The position numbers and the translations under genes were made by a program. Of a stretch of 64,000 nt of DNA, positions 30,411 to 40,536 are shown in pieces. The notes beneath the pieces are model-generated. The model saw only the letters and a list, made by a program, of their open reading frames with translations. It was not told the origin of the DNA and made no database searches. The first letter of the stretch is position 1, and each line of letters starts with the position of its first letter. This DNA comes from Streptomyces diastatochromogenes (lineage in GTDB: Bacteria; Actinomycetota; Actinomycetes; Streptomycetales; Streptomycetaceae), in contig JAPTYK010000001.1 of the NCBI GenBank assembly GCA_026913215.1, positions 1 through 64,000 on the forward strand, given 5' to 3'.

Positions 30411-30782
30411 GTGCCCTCTCCCTATGAGCACCTGACCGCGGCGGAAGAACTCCTCACGGAAGCCCGCGCGCTGCTCGCCGCCGGCCGCTACCGGGCCGCG
30501 GACAGCCACAGCCTGCTGGCGGCGGGATTCGTCAAGGCCGCCCTCGCCCGCGGGCAGATCCTCCCGGACCCCCGCCCCTGCCCACCGCCCGCGCCGCGCC
30601 CCTGCCCGAGTGGTGCGGCCGGTGCGACGGGCCGGAACTCGGTCTCCGCTGGGTCGCGGTCACCCTCCCCGGAGAGGACATGTCCCGCATGGCGCGGTGC
30701 CCCGACTGCCACCCCGCCAGTGTCGCGCGGGCCGGCGAGGACGCCGGCACCGCCCTGCCCGGGGCGGGACGCCCGTCCCCTG
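30411..30782 (+). CDS. Small zinc-ribbon-like protein
   Basis: GTG 30411 follows the previous stop by five bases with GAGAGG overlapping that stop, so they are coupled. The N-terminus is helical (EHLTAAEELLTEARALLAAG, then YRAADSHSLLAAGFVKAALA). After a break near 30600 the frame gives EWCGRCDGPELGLRWVAVTL then MARCPDCHPASVA, with two CxxC pairs about 28 residues apart, a zinc ribbon. The C-terminus is uncertain; a second break near 30760 would give a stop at 30782. I do not recognise the family. It probably works with the C-H-C-C protein before it. Confidence 0.5.
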
Positions 30783-30855
30783 ATCCCGGTGAGCTACGGA
30801 CGCCGGTACCCGGGCCGGGCGCGTGCGCGGGCGGTCCCGGGCCGGGCGACGCCCC

Positions 30856-31979
30856 CTATCCCCCGTACTCCCAGGCGTCGTCGGCGGCCGGCCCCTCCGC
30901 TCGGATCTTCAGCAGCCGCGAGGCGACAGCCCCTTCGTTGCGGCCGAACTCCTTCGACAGCTCCACCAGGGAGACGCCCTGGGCACAGCGCTCGGCGAGC
31001 CGCTGGTCGTCGGCCGGCTCCCAGGGCTTGTACGCGTGGGGTGCAGCTTCCGCTTCTCCTGCACGGTGTACGCCCTCGGCGCTTCCGGCTCGGCCGCAGG
31101 ACGCGGAGCGGGCACCAGATCGCTGGGGTAGGGCCCGAGTTCGAGGCCGTACAGCTTCCAGCGAATGGACTTCTCACTGCGTCCGAGCTCCTCGGCCAGC
31201 TGCTCTGGCGTCCTGCCCGCCCGGTAGCGCTCTTCGAGGCGGGCGACGGCTTCGGGGGTCCAGGCCCGGCCGTGGCGGGTGGCTTTGACGGGAGCCGCCG
31301 GTGAGGGGGCGACGGGGGCGGCCTCCGTGGCGGAGACCGTGGCGGGAGCGGAGGCCGTGGCCGGAGCGGAGGCCGTGGCCGGAGCGGAGGCGAGAGGAGC
31401 CGAGGTGAGGGGAGCGGAGGCGAGAGGAGCCGAAGTGGGGGGAACGGAGGCGAGAGGAGCGGAGGCGAGGGAGGCCGAGGCGAGGGAGGCGGAGGCGAGG
31501 AGACGGCCGATGGCGTCGAGGTCGGGGGCGTCCACCTCGCCGGTCAGTTCGCCGTGGATGACACCGTCCGGGGTGGAGACGACGACGGTGATCTCGACGC
31601 GGCCTTCGGCCCGTACCCCGGCGTGCAGGCTGTAACGGCGGTGCGAATCGCTGATCTCCAGCCTCACCTCCTTCGCGCCCCCGGCGGCGGCGGGGGCCGT
31701 GGGGACGTGCCGGTAGGCCGGGGAGAGCAACTCGTGGACGTGCCAGGTGGCGGCGAAGGAGTCGCCGTCGTCGAGCCGGTAGCGGGTCTGGCTCGCTTCC
31801 AGGTCGCATGCCGCGTAGAGGACCTCGACCCGCTGGCCGTCGAACAGACCGAGGTCTTCGCCCGGCGCGGTACGGGGAAGGGTCAAGGTCCCGCGGCCGG
31901 GCCGGCTGTCGTGGAGGGGGGCGTCGGGATCGCCGTACCACGTGCCGTGGACATCCCGGAAAGCGTAGATCAGCACCAT
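30856..31979 (-). CDS. Protein with two Myb/SANT-like helix-turn-helix segments and Ala-Ser repeats
   Basis: The N-terminal ~155 residues form a mixed beta domain (MVLIYAFRDVHGTWYGDPDA) that I do not recognise. Next comes a low-complexity stretch of LASASLASAPLAS and PATASA repeats (~162-220). Then there is a Myb-like unit WTPEAVARLEERYRAGRTPE followed by LAEELGRSEKSIRWKLYGL. A second one, reached after a break near 31045, reads WEPADDQRLAERCAQGVSLV then LSKEFGRNEGAVASRLLKI. Total about 374 aa. The Myb units suggest DNA binding. It is convergent with the two Cys/His-motif genes. The repeat region may vary between strains. Confidence 0.6.
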
Positions 31980-32189
31980 GAACAGCCCTTCATCCGCGGG
32001 TGACGTCGGTGGTCGGTCAATGATGGCGCGGTCACCGGCCCGACCCTGCCCCTGGCGCCGGGAACCTCTGGTCCGGGGTCCAGGGCTTCTCCCTGCCGCC
32101 CGCGCCGGACGCCGGCCTGCTCAACGGGGCAGGGTGCGGCAGGTGTGCGAGGAGCCGGGCGGCGCCGCGCTGGAACCCGAGAGTCCCAG

Positions 32190-32652
32190 GGACGTCGCGG
32201 CTGCGGCATCCCGAGCGGCTCGAAGCCCTGCGCGCCGAACCGGAGTTGCTTCCCGGCACTGTCGGGGAGCTTCTTCGCCACGCGACGCCCCGCCACACCG
32301 CCATCCGGCGCTCGCCGACCGTGGACGTGGGGATCAGGGGCACCGTGGTGCCGGCCGGGGGCACGGTGCTGCCGTGTCGGGCGTCCGCCCACCGCGACCC
32401 GCTGCGCCACCCCGGTGCCGACCGGTTCGGCACCGGGCGGCAGGACGAGGCGCACCTCGCGCTCGGCCGGGGGCCGCACCGCTGTCTCGGGGCTCCGCCG
32501 CCCGTTCGCAGATCCGTGTCGCCCTGGGAGTGGTCGTCCGTGCCTTCCCCGGGCCCGCTCGTTGCGTGCCCGCGCGGCAGCTGCCTCGGCGGCGGGCCTT
32601 CCGGTCGCACGCGCTCAAGCGGCTGCCCGTCACACCGGGGGCGCGTTCCTGA
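32190..32652 (+). pseudogene. Cytochrome P450 C-terminal remnant
   Basis: The segment encodes only the last third of a bacterial P450: RLRHPERLEALRAEPELLPG, then GTVVPAGGTVLPCRASAHRD, the heme-ligand loop LALGRGPHRCLGA with its Cys, and, after a frame break near 32500, QIRVALGVVVRAFPG and SHALKRLPVT. The I-helix and everything before it are absent; the sequence upstream (31980-32190) has no P450 motif. It overlaps the 3' end of the convergent oxidase by about 22 bp. I read it as a decayed fragment, not a functional gene. Confidence 0.75.
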
Positions 32653-34246
32653 GGTGGGGCGCCGGTTCACAGGGCCTGGGGAAGTCGAAGAGCCTGCCCG
32701 GGTCGTAGCGCCGCTTCAGTGCGGCCAGCCGGGGGCGGCCGGGCCGTAGTAGGCGGAGCGCCAGTCGGTCAGGTTCGGGTCGGTGTAGTTCTGGTAGGCC
32801 GCGCCGGAGGCGTGCCGGCGCATCGCGGTGTGGGTGGTGTCCAGCCAGGCCGTCGCCGCCGCGCCGGTGCGGGCGGCGGGCCAGGAGGCGGTGTACTGGG
32901 CCAGGAAGCGGGAGTTGCGGTGGACGAAGGCGGTGGCCTGCGGGGAGACGCGGTTGACGGCGCCGCCCAGGGCGGTGAGGGCGACGGAGACGCCGCCGCT
33001 GTTGCGGCTGCGGGCGTGGTGTTCGAGCTGGTCGAGCAGGGAGCGGATGCCGGCGGCGCTCAGGGAGCGGTTGAAGAAGTCCGAGCGTGCCGCGTACGTC
33101 TCCCGCTGGAGTACGCCGGTGGGCTGCCGCCCGGGGTGGTGCCGGGAAGGTGGCACTGGGGAGTGGATTTCGTCGCGCAGCCCGCGTACGTCCGCATGGT
33201 GTCGAGGTAGCCGCGGCGGCGCAGGGTGACGCGGGAGGCGGCGCCGGGGCCGCCGGCGCGGTTGGCCAGCCGGTCGACGGCGTTCTGCAGGGCGCCGTAG
33301 GTGCCCAGGGAGAAGCAGCTGACGGAGACGGTGGGGGTCCGGCCGGCGACGGCGGACAGGTGCAGTGCCGACCAGATCTCGTCGGGCTGGGAGGGCCCCA
33401 TTCCTGCCAGGAGCGCAGGACGGCGGCGGCCTTGGACCAGGGCCAGGTCATGTACGCGGTGACGCCGTCGGCGGCCTGGTGGGTGCGGAAGCGGAGTTCG
33501 GTGACGACTCCGAAGTTCCCGTTCCCCGCGCCGCGCAGGGCCCAGAACAGGTCCGCCTCCCGGTCCTTGGACACGTCGAGGGTCCGGCCGTCGGCGGTGA
33601 CGATGCGGGCGCCGGTGAGGCTGTCGGAGGTCAGGCCGTAGGCGCGGGAGACCACGCCGTGCCCGCCGCCCAGGGTCAGGCCGGAGATGCCGACGGTGGG
33701 GCAGGAGCCGCCGGGGACGGTGACGCCGCGTGCGCCGAGCTGGGTGTAGACGTCGATGAGTTTGGCGCCGGCGCCGATGACGGCGCTGCCGGAGCCGCTG
33801 CGGACGGACTTCAGCGCGGAGACGTCGATGACCAGGCGTCCGTTGCCGCTGGACCAGCCGGCGTAGGAGTGGCCGCCGTTGCGGATGGAGACGGGGGTGC
33901 CGTGGCGGCGTGCGAAGGCCAGGCACTCGGTGATGTCCGCGGTGTGGGCCACGTAGGCGACGGCGGCGGGGCGCAGCGTGTCGAAGCGGGTGTTGTACAG
34001 CTGGCGGGCGGTGGCGTAGTCGGCGTCGCCCGGCCGTATCAGACCGCCCTGGAGGTTCCTGTCGAGCGCGGACCAGTCGGCGGGGCGGGGCGCGGCCGCG
34101 GGCCGGCGGCCGCGGGCCTGGCGGGCGCGGTGGTGGGGGCGGGGCCCGGGGCGCTGCCTGCTGCTGCTGGTGGTGGCGAGGGCGGCCGTCGGGGCGATGG
34201 CGGCCGCGAAGCCGGTGGCTGCGGTGAGCAGTGTGCGCCGGTCCAC
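32630..34246 (-). CDS. Berberine-bridge-type FAD oxidase, exported
   Basis: A BBE-like flavoprotein oxidase of about 540 aa. The signal DRRTLLTAATGFAAAIAPTA is a twin-arginine-type leader. The FAD domain has SIRNGGHSYAGWSSGNGRLV with His and VTVPGGSCPTVGISGLTLGG with Cys, the two residues that link FAD twice covalently in this family, then GAGNGNFGVVTELRF. The C-terminus is AYQNYTDPNLTDWRSAYYG and RLAALKRRYDPGRLFDFP. Breaks near 33400, 33135 and 32735 are corrected. Such enzymes oxidise sugars, alcohols or polyketide hydroxyls outside the cell. It stands alone; whether it serves the cluster is unclear. Confidence 0.85.
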   Translation of the reverse strand: MDRRTLLTAATGFAAAIAPTAALATTSSSRQRPGPRPHHRARQARGRRPAAAPRPADWSALDRNLQGGLIRPGDADYATARQLYNTRFDTLRPAAVAYVAHTADITECLAFARRHGTPVSIRNGGHSYAGWSSGNGRLVIDVSALKSVRSGSGSAVIGAGAKLIDVYTQLGARGVTVPGGSCPTVGISGLTLGGGHGVVSRAYGLTSDSLTGARIVTADGRTLDVSKDREADLFWALRGAGNGNFGVVTELRFRTHQAADGVTAYMTWPWSKAAAVLRSWQEWGPPSPTRSGRHCTCPPSPAGPPPSPSAASPWAPTAPCRTPSTGWPTAPAAPAPPPASPCAAAATSTPCGRTRAARRNPLPSATFPAPPRAAAHRRTPAGDVRGTLGLLQPLPERRRHPLPARPARTPRPQPQQRRRLRRPHRPGRRRQPRLPAGHRLRPPQLPLPGPVHRLLARRPHRRGGDGLAGHHPHRDAPARLRRGLPELHRPEPDRLALRLLRPGRPRLAALKRRYDPGRLFDFPRPCEPAPHLRNAPPV

Positions 34247-34421
34247 GGCGGCCTCCGTTCACGGTGTTCTGCTGTCGCTCGGACAGAGGGGCGGGGGCAG
34301 GGTGTTGGTTCCGTGCCGGGGGCACGGATGTGGCGGCGTCCTGCCCTTTTTCCGCTTTCTCCGCGGCGGGGCGCGTCTCGTCAGGGGCCGGCGGGCCGGG
34401 AGGCGGGTGTGGGGCGGGTGG

Positions 34422-34548
34422 TCAGGGGCGGTAGGCGGCGGCCGCGGTCTCGTCGAACGGTGCCCGGGTGAGGGCCACGTCGACCAGTCCGGTGCGCAGT
34501 CCGCAGGTGGGGTCGGTCAGGTCGGTGTCGCGGACGCGGACGGTGGTG
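34422..34548 (-). pseudogene. LysR substrate-domain fragment
   Basis: TTVRVRDTDLTDPTCGLRTG then LVDVALTRAPFDE is the start of a LysR-type effector-binding domain. No helix-turn-helix precedes it and the frame ends at 34422. The sequence before it is a low-complexity Arg-Pro-Gly repeat. A remnant only. Confidence 0.55.
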
Positions 34549-34603
34549 CCGGGGTGGGTGCGGCGGTGGGCGGCGGCCGGGCGGGATCGGTCGGTGCGGG
34601 CGC

Positions 34604-34676
34604 CGGGTCCTGGGCGGGTGCCGGGTCCTGGGCGGGTGCCGGGTCCTGGGCGGGTGCCGGGTCCTGGGCGGGTGCG
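34604..34676. repeat. 18-bp tandem repeat, four copies
   Basis: GGTGCCGGGTCCTGGGCG is repeated in tandem with almost no change, between the LysR fragment and the cdsA-type gene. It would read as a Pro-Gly-Thr-Arg repeat, but no coding role is supported. Confidence 0.8.
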
Positions 34677-34809
34677 CGTGGGGCCGCGCCCCGCGGTGGG
34701 TGCGGGTGCGGCCCCTGGGCCGTGGACGGGGAGCCGGTCCCCGGCTCCCCCGGCCGGTCGCGGCTGGTCGCGCGTTGCTGTCGTCATGGGGGGTGCCGTG
34801 CCCGGGGGT

Positions 34810-35612
34810 TCACGGCAGGAGCAGCAGGATCGCCAGGGCGAGCAGGAGGGAGTCGATGCGGTCGAGGAGGCCGCCGGAGCCGGGGAGCCAGTGGGCGGCG
34901 TCCTTGGCGTGGGCGCCGCGTTTGACCATGGATTCGAGGAGGTCGCCGAGGGGGCCGCCGAGGGCTACGGCGACAGCGGTCTGCCAGGTCAGGCAGGACA
35001 GGGCGGCCAGGGTGAGGAGGCCGGCCGCGGCGCCGGCCAGGGTGCCGCTCCAGTGTTTGGCGGGGGACAGGGGGGAGAGGCGGGGGCCGCCGAGGCGGCG
35101 GCCGGCGGCGTAGGCGGTGATGTCGGCGACCGAGACGGCCACGAACAGGACGAGGCCCAGGGCGCCGGAGGGGACGAGGCCGGCCAGGGTGCCCAGCCAC
35201 ACCAGGCCCAGCAGGCCCGCTGCCAGGCGGCGCAGTCCGTGTTGGGCGTCGCCCGACAGCAGGGGCACCGCGGCGATCGCGAGTGCCCCGGCGGCCGCTG
35301 CCCGCGGGAGCTGTCCGGGGCGAGCCAGGTGGTCAGGACGAGTCCGGTGACGGCCGCGCCGAGGACCGTACGGTCCGCCGGGCCCAGCCGGAGCAGTCCG
35401 CCGAACTCGGCCACCGCCACCAGTCCGACCAGGACCGTGAGGGCCGCGATCCCCGGCGCGCCGAGCCAGAACGCGCCCGTCACCAGAGGGACGGCGAGCG
35501 CCCACACGCACCAGCGGATTATCAGTTCGCGGCGCCGGGTGGCCGCCACCGCGACGCCTGCGGCCGCAAGCGCGCCGCCGAGGTGGGGCAGGAGGTCGGG
35601 GACCGTCGTCAC
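34810..35612 (-). CDS. cdsA: Phosphatidate cytidylyltransferase (CdsA)
   Basis: Makes CDP-diacylglycerol from phosphatidate and CTP at the membrane. A multi-span protein with the family's C-terminal signature: SPLSPAKHWSGTLAGAAAGL, then LGGPLGDLLESMVKRGAHAK and LPGSGGLLDRIDSLLLALAI. One break near 35310 is corrected; about 267 aa, normal for the family. GTG 35612 overlaps the TGA of the upstream gene (GTGA), so the two are coupled. A CdsA copy far from core lipid genes, tied to a GNAT-aminotransferase, suggests a modified lipid or a CTP-activated metabolite rather than housekeeping. Confidence 0.85.
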
Positions 35613-37355
35613 CGGGAGGTCCGCCCCGCCGCGGCCGGGCTGCGCAGTGTTTCCAGGGCGCTGCGGCACGCCGCGACGATCCGCGTGTTCTCGGCGGTGT
35701 CGCGGACGGCGATCCGGACGGTCCGTCCCTCGTACGCCGGGGACATCGGCGACAGGTCGCGCAGGAAGACGTCGTGGTCCCGGCATGCGCGCACCAGCTG
35801 TGCCGCGCTCGGTCCGTGCGGGGGCAGGGTCACCGTGAGGAAGTTCGCCACTCCCTCGTCGACCGAGGCGAGGCCGTCCAACTCGCGCAGAGAGTTGGCC
35901 AGTTCGCGGCGCAGTGTGTGGGTGCGGGCCCAGTGCGCGGTGTAGTGGGCGGGGTCGCGCAGGGCCGTCACGGCGGCCAGCTGGGCGGGCAGGCTGACGG
36001 GCCACGGCGGGGTCCAGCGGCGCAGTCGTCCGGCCGTGTCCGGGTCGGCCACCAGGTAGGCGGCCCGCATCCCCGACAGGGCGTACATCTTCGACAGGGA
36101 GGTGCAGACCACGACGCGGGGGTCGGTGGCGGCGAGGGGGCGAGGGAGTCGGCCGGGTCGGCGTAGCCGAGGTAGGCCTCGTCGATCCACCACCGGGTCC
36201 GTGCGGGTGTGGCCTCGATGACGGCGCGCAGGGCGGCGGCCGGGGCGTGGCGGCCGGTGGGGTTGTTGGGGTTGACCACCACGACGAGGTCGTAGCGTCC
36301 GTCGGCGGTCGCGGCGGCGAGCCGGGCGGGGTCGAGCAGCCAGCCGTCCTCCCGGCGCAGGGTGAGCCGGTCGACCCGGCAGCCGATGACCCGTTCGGTG
36401 ACGTGGGCGTACTCCCCGTAGCCCGGGTCGAGCAGGAGCACCCGGCTGTGCGGGGTCAGCCACCGGCCGAACGCCCGGAAGATCAGGTCGGAGGAGCCCG
36501 CTCCGACGGCCAGCGACTCCTTTGGCAGGCCGCGGGCTTCGGCGATCTGCGCGAGGAGTCCTTCCGCGCCGGTCGGCGGTGAGGTGCGGGCGGCCCATCC
36601 CGGGTCCTGCGTGAGGACGGCGTGGACGGCGGGGACGGCGGGAACCAGGCGTCCAGCACGTCGGCGGCGACGACCTCGTGGCGGCGGGCCAGGGTGGTGA
36701 AGTCGGTGCCGATCGCGGAGAAGAACGCGCCGCCGTGCTCGCAGCCGTCCTCGCGCGGCGCGAAGGGCATGTCGAGCCGCCAGTCCAGGCCCGTGCGCAG
36801 CCGCCGCAGGGTCCGGGCGTGGCGCTCGGCGACCGTCCTGGTCAGCTCGGCCACGGAGCCGCTGAGGACCTCGAAGGAGACCGCGCCCGAGCGGATGGTG
36901 CGTCCCACCGGCCGCAGGCCGGTGGCGAGGTACATGTCGAGGAGTTCCGTGCGTCCCATCGCCACCACCCGGCGGCCGCCCCGTGACGCGGTCCAGCGCA
37001 GCGCCGCGTACATCAGGAGGGGTGCCGCCGCGGTGGAGCGCCAGCGGTCCTCGACGGTCAGGACGCGGATCTCGAAGGGGGCCTCCTCGGTCAGGAGCGG
37101 GAGTTCCTCGCGGGTCAGGTACTTGTCGAGGGAGTAGCGGCCGGCCCAGGGCGGGGTGAGGCTGACGAACCCGATCCGTGTGTCGCCGCGCGCGGCCACG
37201 AGGTAGACGTTGTCGCCGTCGAGTCCGTCGCCGAGTCTTCCGGAGGGGTTCACCGGGTGCTGGCCGAGCTCCTGTGCGTACACCCGGTGGCGCAGTTCGT
37301 GGATCCAGTCGTGGTCGCTGGGTGTGGCGGTGCGCAGGTGCAGGGCGTGGTCCAT
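35609..37355 (-). CDS. GNAT acyltransferase - PLP aminotransferase fusion
   Basis: Residues ~1-235 resemble a GNAT/autoinducer-synthase-like acyltransferase: RTATPSDHDWIHELRHRVYA, FEIRVLTVEDRWRSTAAAPL and MGRTELLDMYLATGLRPVGR. Residues ~245-580 are a histidinol-phosphate-type aminotransferase: SLAVGAGSSDLIFRAFG, VVVNPNNPTGRHAP, DEAYLGYADP, and the PLP Lys in CTSLSKMYALSGMRAAY. A break near 36645 joins them (DVLDAWF then PAVPAVHAVLTQDPGW) and another lies near 36140. No stop or start fits between the parts, so I read one bifunctional protein of ~581 aa. It is coupled to cdsA. An 18-bp perfect palindrome lies 66 bp upstream. Substrate unknown. Confidence 0.75.
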
Positions 37356-37930
37356 GCGTGTGTCTCCCCGAGGCGGTCCGGCGTTCGCGCCCCAGCATGG
37401 AGGAGTCCGGCAGGTGGCACCTGAGTACGCGTACTCAGCCGGGGACTTGGGAGCGGTCCGGGTCGGGGGCGGGAGCGGACCAGGTCAGGGCCGGGGCAGG
37501 GCGGGGGCCGTGGACGGGTCAGGGCCGGGGCCGCGGGCGGGGTCAGGGCCGGGGCCGCGGGCGGGGCCGGGGCCGGGGTCGTGGGCGAGGGCGAGGGCGT
37601 GGGCGGAGGCGGGTGCCGGTGGGTGCGGCGGGCGGGCGGTGTCCTGTGCCGTGGGGGTTTTCGCGGGGTGTCCGGACGCTTTCCGGGCGGCGGTGGGGAG
37701 GGGGCGGGAGTGCGGTCGTGACGGTGTCGCCGGGGGTGGCGGTGCCGCCGCGGCGGACGGCCGTCATCACGCCCGCCCTGAAGGTGAATTCGTCCGCGCC
37801 GGGCGGGAGGGCGAACATCCCGGCGGGCTCTGGAGGGGTGGCGGGAAGGGAGGGGGTGTTTGCGTCAAGTGGCTTGAGTGTGCTGTTGGTTGGCGCGGGT
37901 GGCCGGGTGCGGGTGCGGTTGAATGGCGGC
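37356..37930. promoter_or_regulatory. Divergent intergenic region with operator-like palindrome and G-rich repeats
   Basis: 37421-37438 is CTGAGTACGCGTACTCAG, a perfect 18-bp palindrome upstream of the GNAT-aminotransferase gene, likely a dimeric regulator's operator. 37470-37600 is a run of GGGCCGGGGCC-type degenerate tandem repeats. I see no gene here; the long open frames through it are composition artefacts. Confidence 0.6.
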
Positions 37931-39856
37931 ATGTGGATCACGGGGGTGTTGGTCGGGGCGGTCGTCTTCCTGCTGGTGATGGTGGCGCCCGCGGTGGTGG
38001 GGCGGCGTCTGCTGGGGGTGCGGGCGGGTGTGGTGCGGGTCGGGGCCGCGGGGTGTGCGGGCTTTCGGTGTCGGCGGCGCTGCTGGCGCCCCGGCTGGAG
38101 GAGTCGGGGCAGCTGGCGCCGCTGCTGTCGCTGATGGTCGGGGTGGCGATGCTCGGCGCGATGGTCGTGCTGGTCGCCCTGGACGTCCTGGTGCCCGTGG
38201 GGCCGTGCGGCCGCTGGGGTGGGCGCAGTCGGTGCGGGGGCGGATCGGGCGGGCGCGGCGGTACTCGGCGGTGGTGCGCATCGCCACGCGGCACGGGCTG
38301 GGGCCGTATCTGCGGGGGCGGCGGCGGGCGCCGGGGGTGCGGCACGAGCTGCTGGCGCGGGAGCTGCGGCAGGCGTTGCAGGCCGGCGGGACCACGTTCG
38401 TGAAGCTGGGGCAGCTGATGTCGACGCGGCGGGACCTGCTGCCCGAGGTGTACGTCGAGGAGCTCAGTCTGCTGCAGGACCAGGTGCCGCCCGCGCCGTG
38501 GGGCGAGGTGGAGGCGCAGCTGCGGGAGAGTCTGGGGGCGCCGGCGGGGACGTGTTCGCCTCCTTCGAGCGGGTTCCGCTGGCGGCGGCCTCCATCGCGC
38601 AGGTGCACGCGGCGGTGCTGCACGACGGCACCGAGGTGATCGTCAGGTGCAGCGGCCGGGGATACCGGAGCTGGTGGAGCGTGATCTGGACATCGTCGGG
38701 CGGCTGGCGGCGGTGCTGAGCGAGCGGACGGGCTGGGGGCGCGGTCTGGGGCTGAACGAGCTGGCGCGGGGTTTCGCCGTCGCGCTGCGCGAGGAGCTGG
38801 ACTTCCGGGTCGAGGCCCGCAACATGACCGCGGTGCGCCGGGCGGCCGCGGCGCGTGGTGATTCCAGTGTCGCCGTGCCCGTCCCGCACGGGCAGTTCAG
38901 TACGGAGCGGGTGCTGGTCATGAGCCGGGTGGAGGGCGCCTCGCTGGGCAAGGCGGTCCCCGACGATCCGCAGCACGGCGCCCTTCTGGCGCGGACCCTG
39001 CTCACCGCGCTGCTCAACCAGATCATGGTGGACGGTGTCTTCCACGCCGATCCGCATCCGGGCAACATCCTGCTGCAGCCCGACGGCACGGCCGCCCTGC
39101 TCGACTTCGGGTCCGTGGGCAGGATCGATCCCGGGCTGCGCGAGGCGATGGGGGGTCTGTTCCTGGCCGTCGACCGGGGGGATCCGGTCGCGCTGCGCGA
39201 GGCCCTGCTGGAGGTCACCGACCGTCCCGAGGACATCGACGAGCAGAGGCTGCTGCGGGCGCTGGGGCAGTTCAGCGCGCGTCATCTGGGGCACGGGTCC
39301 GCGCCCGACGTGGAGATGTTCGGGGATCTGTTCCGGCTGGTGGCGGACTTCCGGCTGGCGGTCCTGCCGGAGATCGCGGCCGTGTTCCGGGCCCTGGCCA
39401 CCCTGGAGGGCACGCTGGTGCGCCTGTCCCCGGCTTCGACATGCTGGAGGCGTCGCGTGCGTACGCCTCGGGCCTGCTCGCCGACCGGCTGGGGCCGCGC
39501 GGTGCCCGGGACACCGCCCGTGACGAGCTGATCGCGCTGCTGCCCGTGCTGCGGCGGCTGCCGCGCCGGCTGGACCGTCTGGGCGGCGCGCTGGAGGAGG
39601 GGCGGCTGGGGTCAACGTGCGGCTGTTCGCCGACGCCCGTGACCGGCGGGTCGTGGGCGAGCTGGTCGGGCGGGTGGTGCACGCCTTCGTGGGGATCTTC
39701 CTCGGGTTCGCGGGCCTGCAGCTGCTGGGGATGAAGGGCGGGCCGCGGGTGAGCGAGGACCTCGGGCTGTACGGGCTGCTGGGCTGCAACCTGCTGCTGC
39801 TCTCCGCCGCCATCGTCCTGCGGACCGTGTTCGTCACCAGCCGGCCCATGGAGTGA
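37931..39856 (+). CDS. AarF/UbiB (ABC1) kinase-like membrane protein
   Basis: The atypical-kinase family linked to quinone and lipid handling. Signature motifs in order: KxGQ in TTFVKLGQLMSTRRDLLP, the Ala-rich AAASIAQVHAAVL, EELDFRVEARNM, DGVFHADPHPGNILL and ALLDFGSVGRID. N-terminal (WITGVLVGAVVFLLVMVAPA) and C-terminal (GLYGLLGCNLLLLSAAIVLR) hydrophobic helices flank the kinase-like core. At least six breaks (near 38050, 38210, 38550, 38645, 39432, 39612) split it; corrected length ~645 aa. Many Streptomyces have several such genes. ATG 37931; it ends at a bidirectional terminator. No clear link to the cluster. Confidence 0.85.
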
Positions 39857-39875
39857 ACGCGGCGGGCTGACACCT

Positions 39876-39905
39876 CCCCCCTGCCCGGTGTGCCGGGCAG
39901 GGGGG
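39876..39905. terminator. Bidirectional terminator hairpin
   Basis: CCCCCTGCCCGG-TGTG-CCGGGCAGGGGG has a perfect 12-13 bp stem, between convergent AarF and TetR genes and touching the TetR stop. Confidence 0.85.
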
Positions 39906-40501
39906 TCACTTGTCGCGGCGCGGCGGGGTGTGCACGGCGTCCAGGACCAGGTCCAGGAGCCGGTCGGGGCGTGCGGGCCGGTCCTCGCCGTGGGCGGTGG
40001 ACAGGGCGATCCCGACGACGAGTTGCAGGAGGTCGTCGGCGGTCAGGTCGGCGCGGGCGGTGCCGTGCCGCTGGGCCCAGGTGAGCAGGCCGGCCGCCAT
40101 GTCCAGGATGCGGCGGTGGCAGTCGGGGCCCGAGGTGCCGTCCGGTTCCAGCAGCAGGGCGCCGCCCATGCCCTGGTTCACGCGGGCGTGGGTGAGGAAG
40201 GCCCGCAGCCACCGCTCCAGGGCGTCGTCGGGGTCCTCGGCGGCGAGCAGGTCTTCCGCGCGGGCGGCCAGGGTCGCGATGCGGTCTTCGAGGACGGCGG
40301 TCAGCAGGGCCGAGCGGTGGGGGAAGTGGCGGTACAGGGTGCCGGGGCCCACCCCGCCCGGCGGGCGATCTCGTTGAGGGAGGCGCCGGGGCCGGCTTCG
40401 GCGAACACCTCGCGCGCCGCCGCCACCAGCCGTTCGCGGTTGAGGCGGGCGTCCGTGCGCCGCGGGGCGTCGGGCGGGGTGGGTCCCTGCCGGTGCGTCA
40501 T
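39906..40501 (-). CDS. TetR/AcrR-family regulator
   Basis: The N-terminal DNA-binding domain is RERLVAAAREVFAEAGPGAS then LNEIARRAGV and, after a break near 40355, GPGTLYRHFPHRSALLTAVL. The ligand domain ends LRAFLTHARVNQGMGGALLL and DDLLQLVVGIALSTAHGED. Corrected length ~198 aa. It is divergent from an LLM flavin oxidoreductase; two identical 15-bp palindromes lie between them, so it almost certainly represses that neighbour and itself. Confidence 0.88.
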
Positions 40502-40536
40502 CGTCGCGTCCTCGGGTCGGCTCCCCGATGGAAAAC

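Noticed and set aside
34422..34787. Minus-strand ORF as an intact 121-aa protein
   Set aside because: Most of it translates an 18-bp tandem repeat; only the last ~40 residues resemble a protein family (LysR), so it is a fragment.
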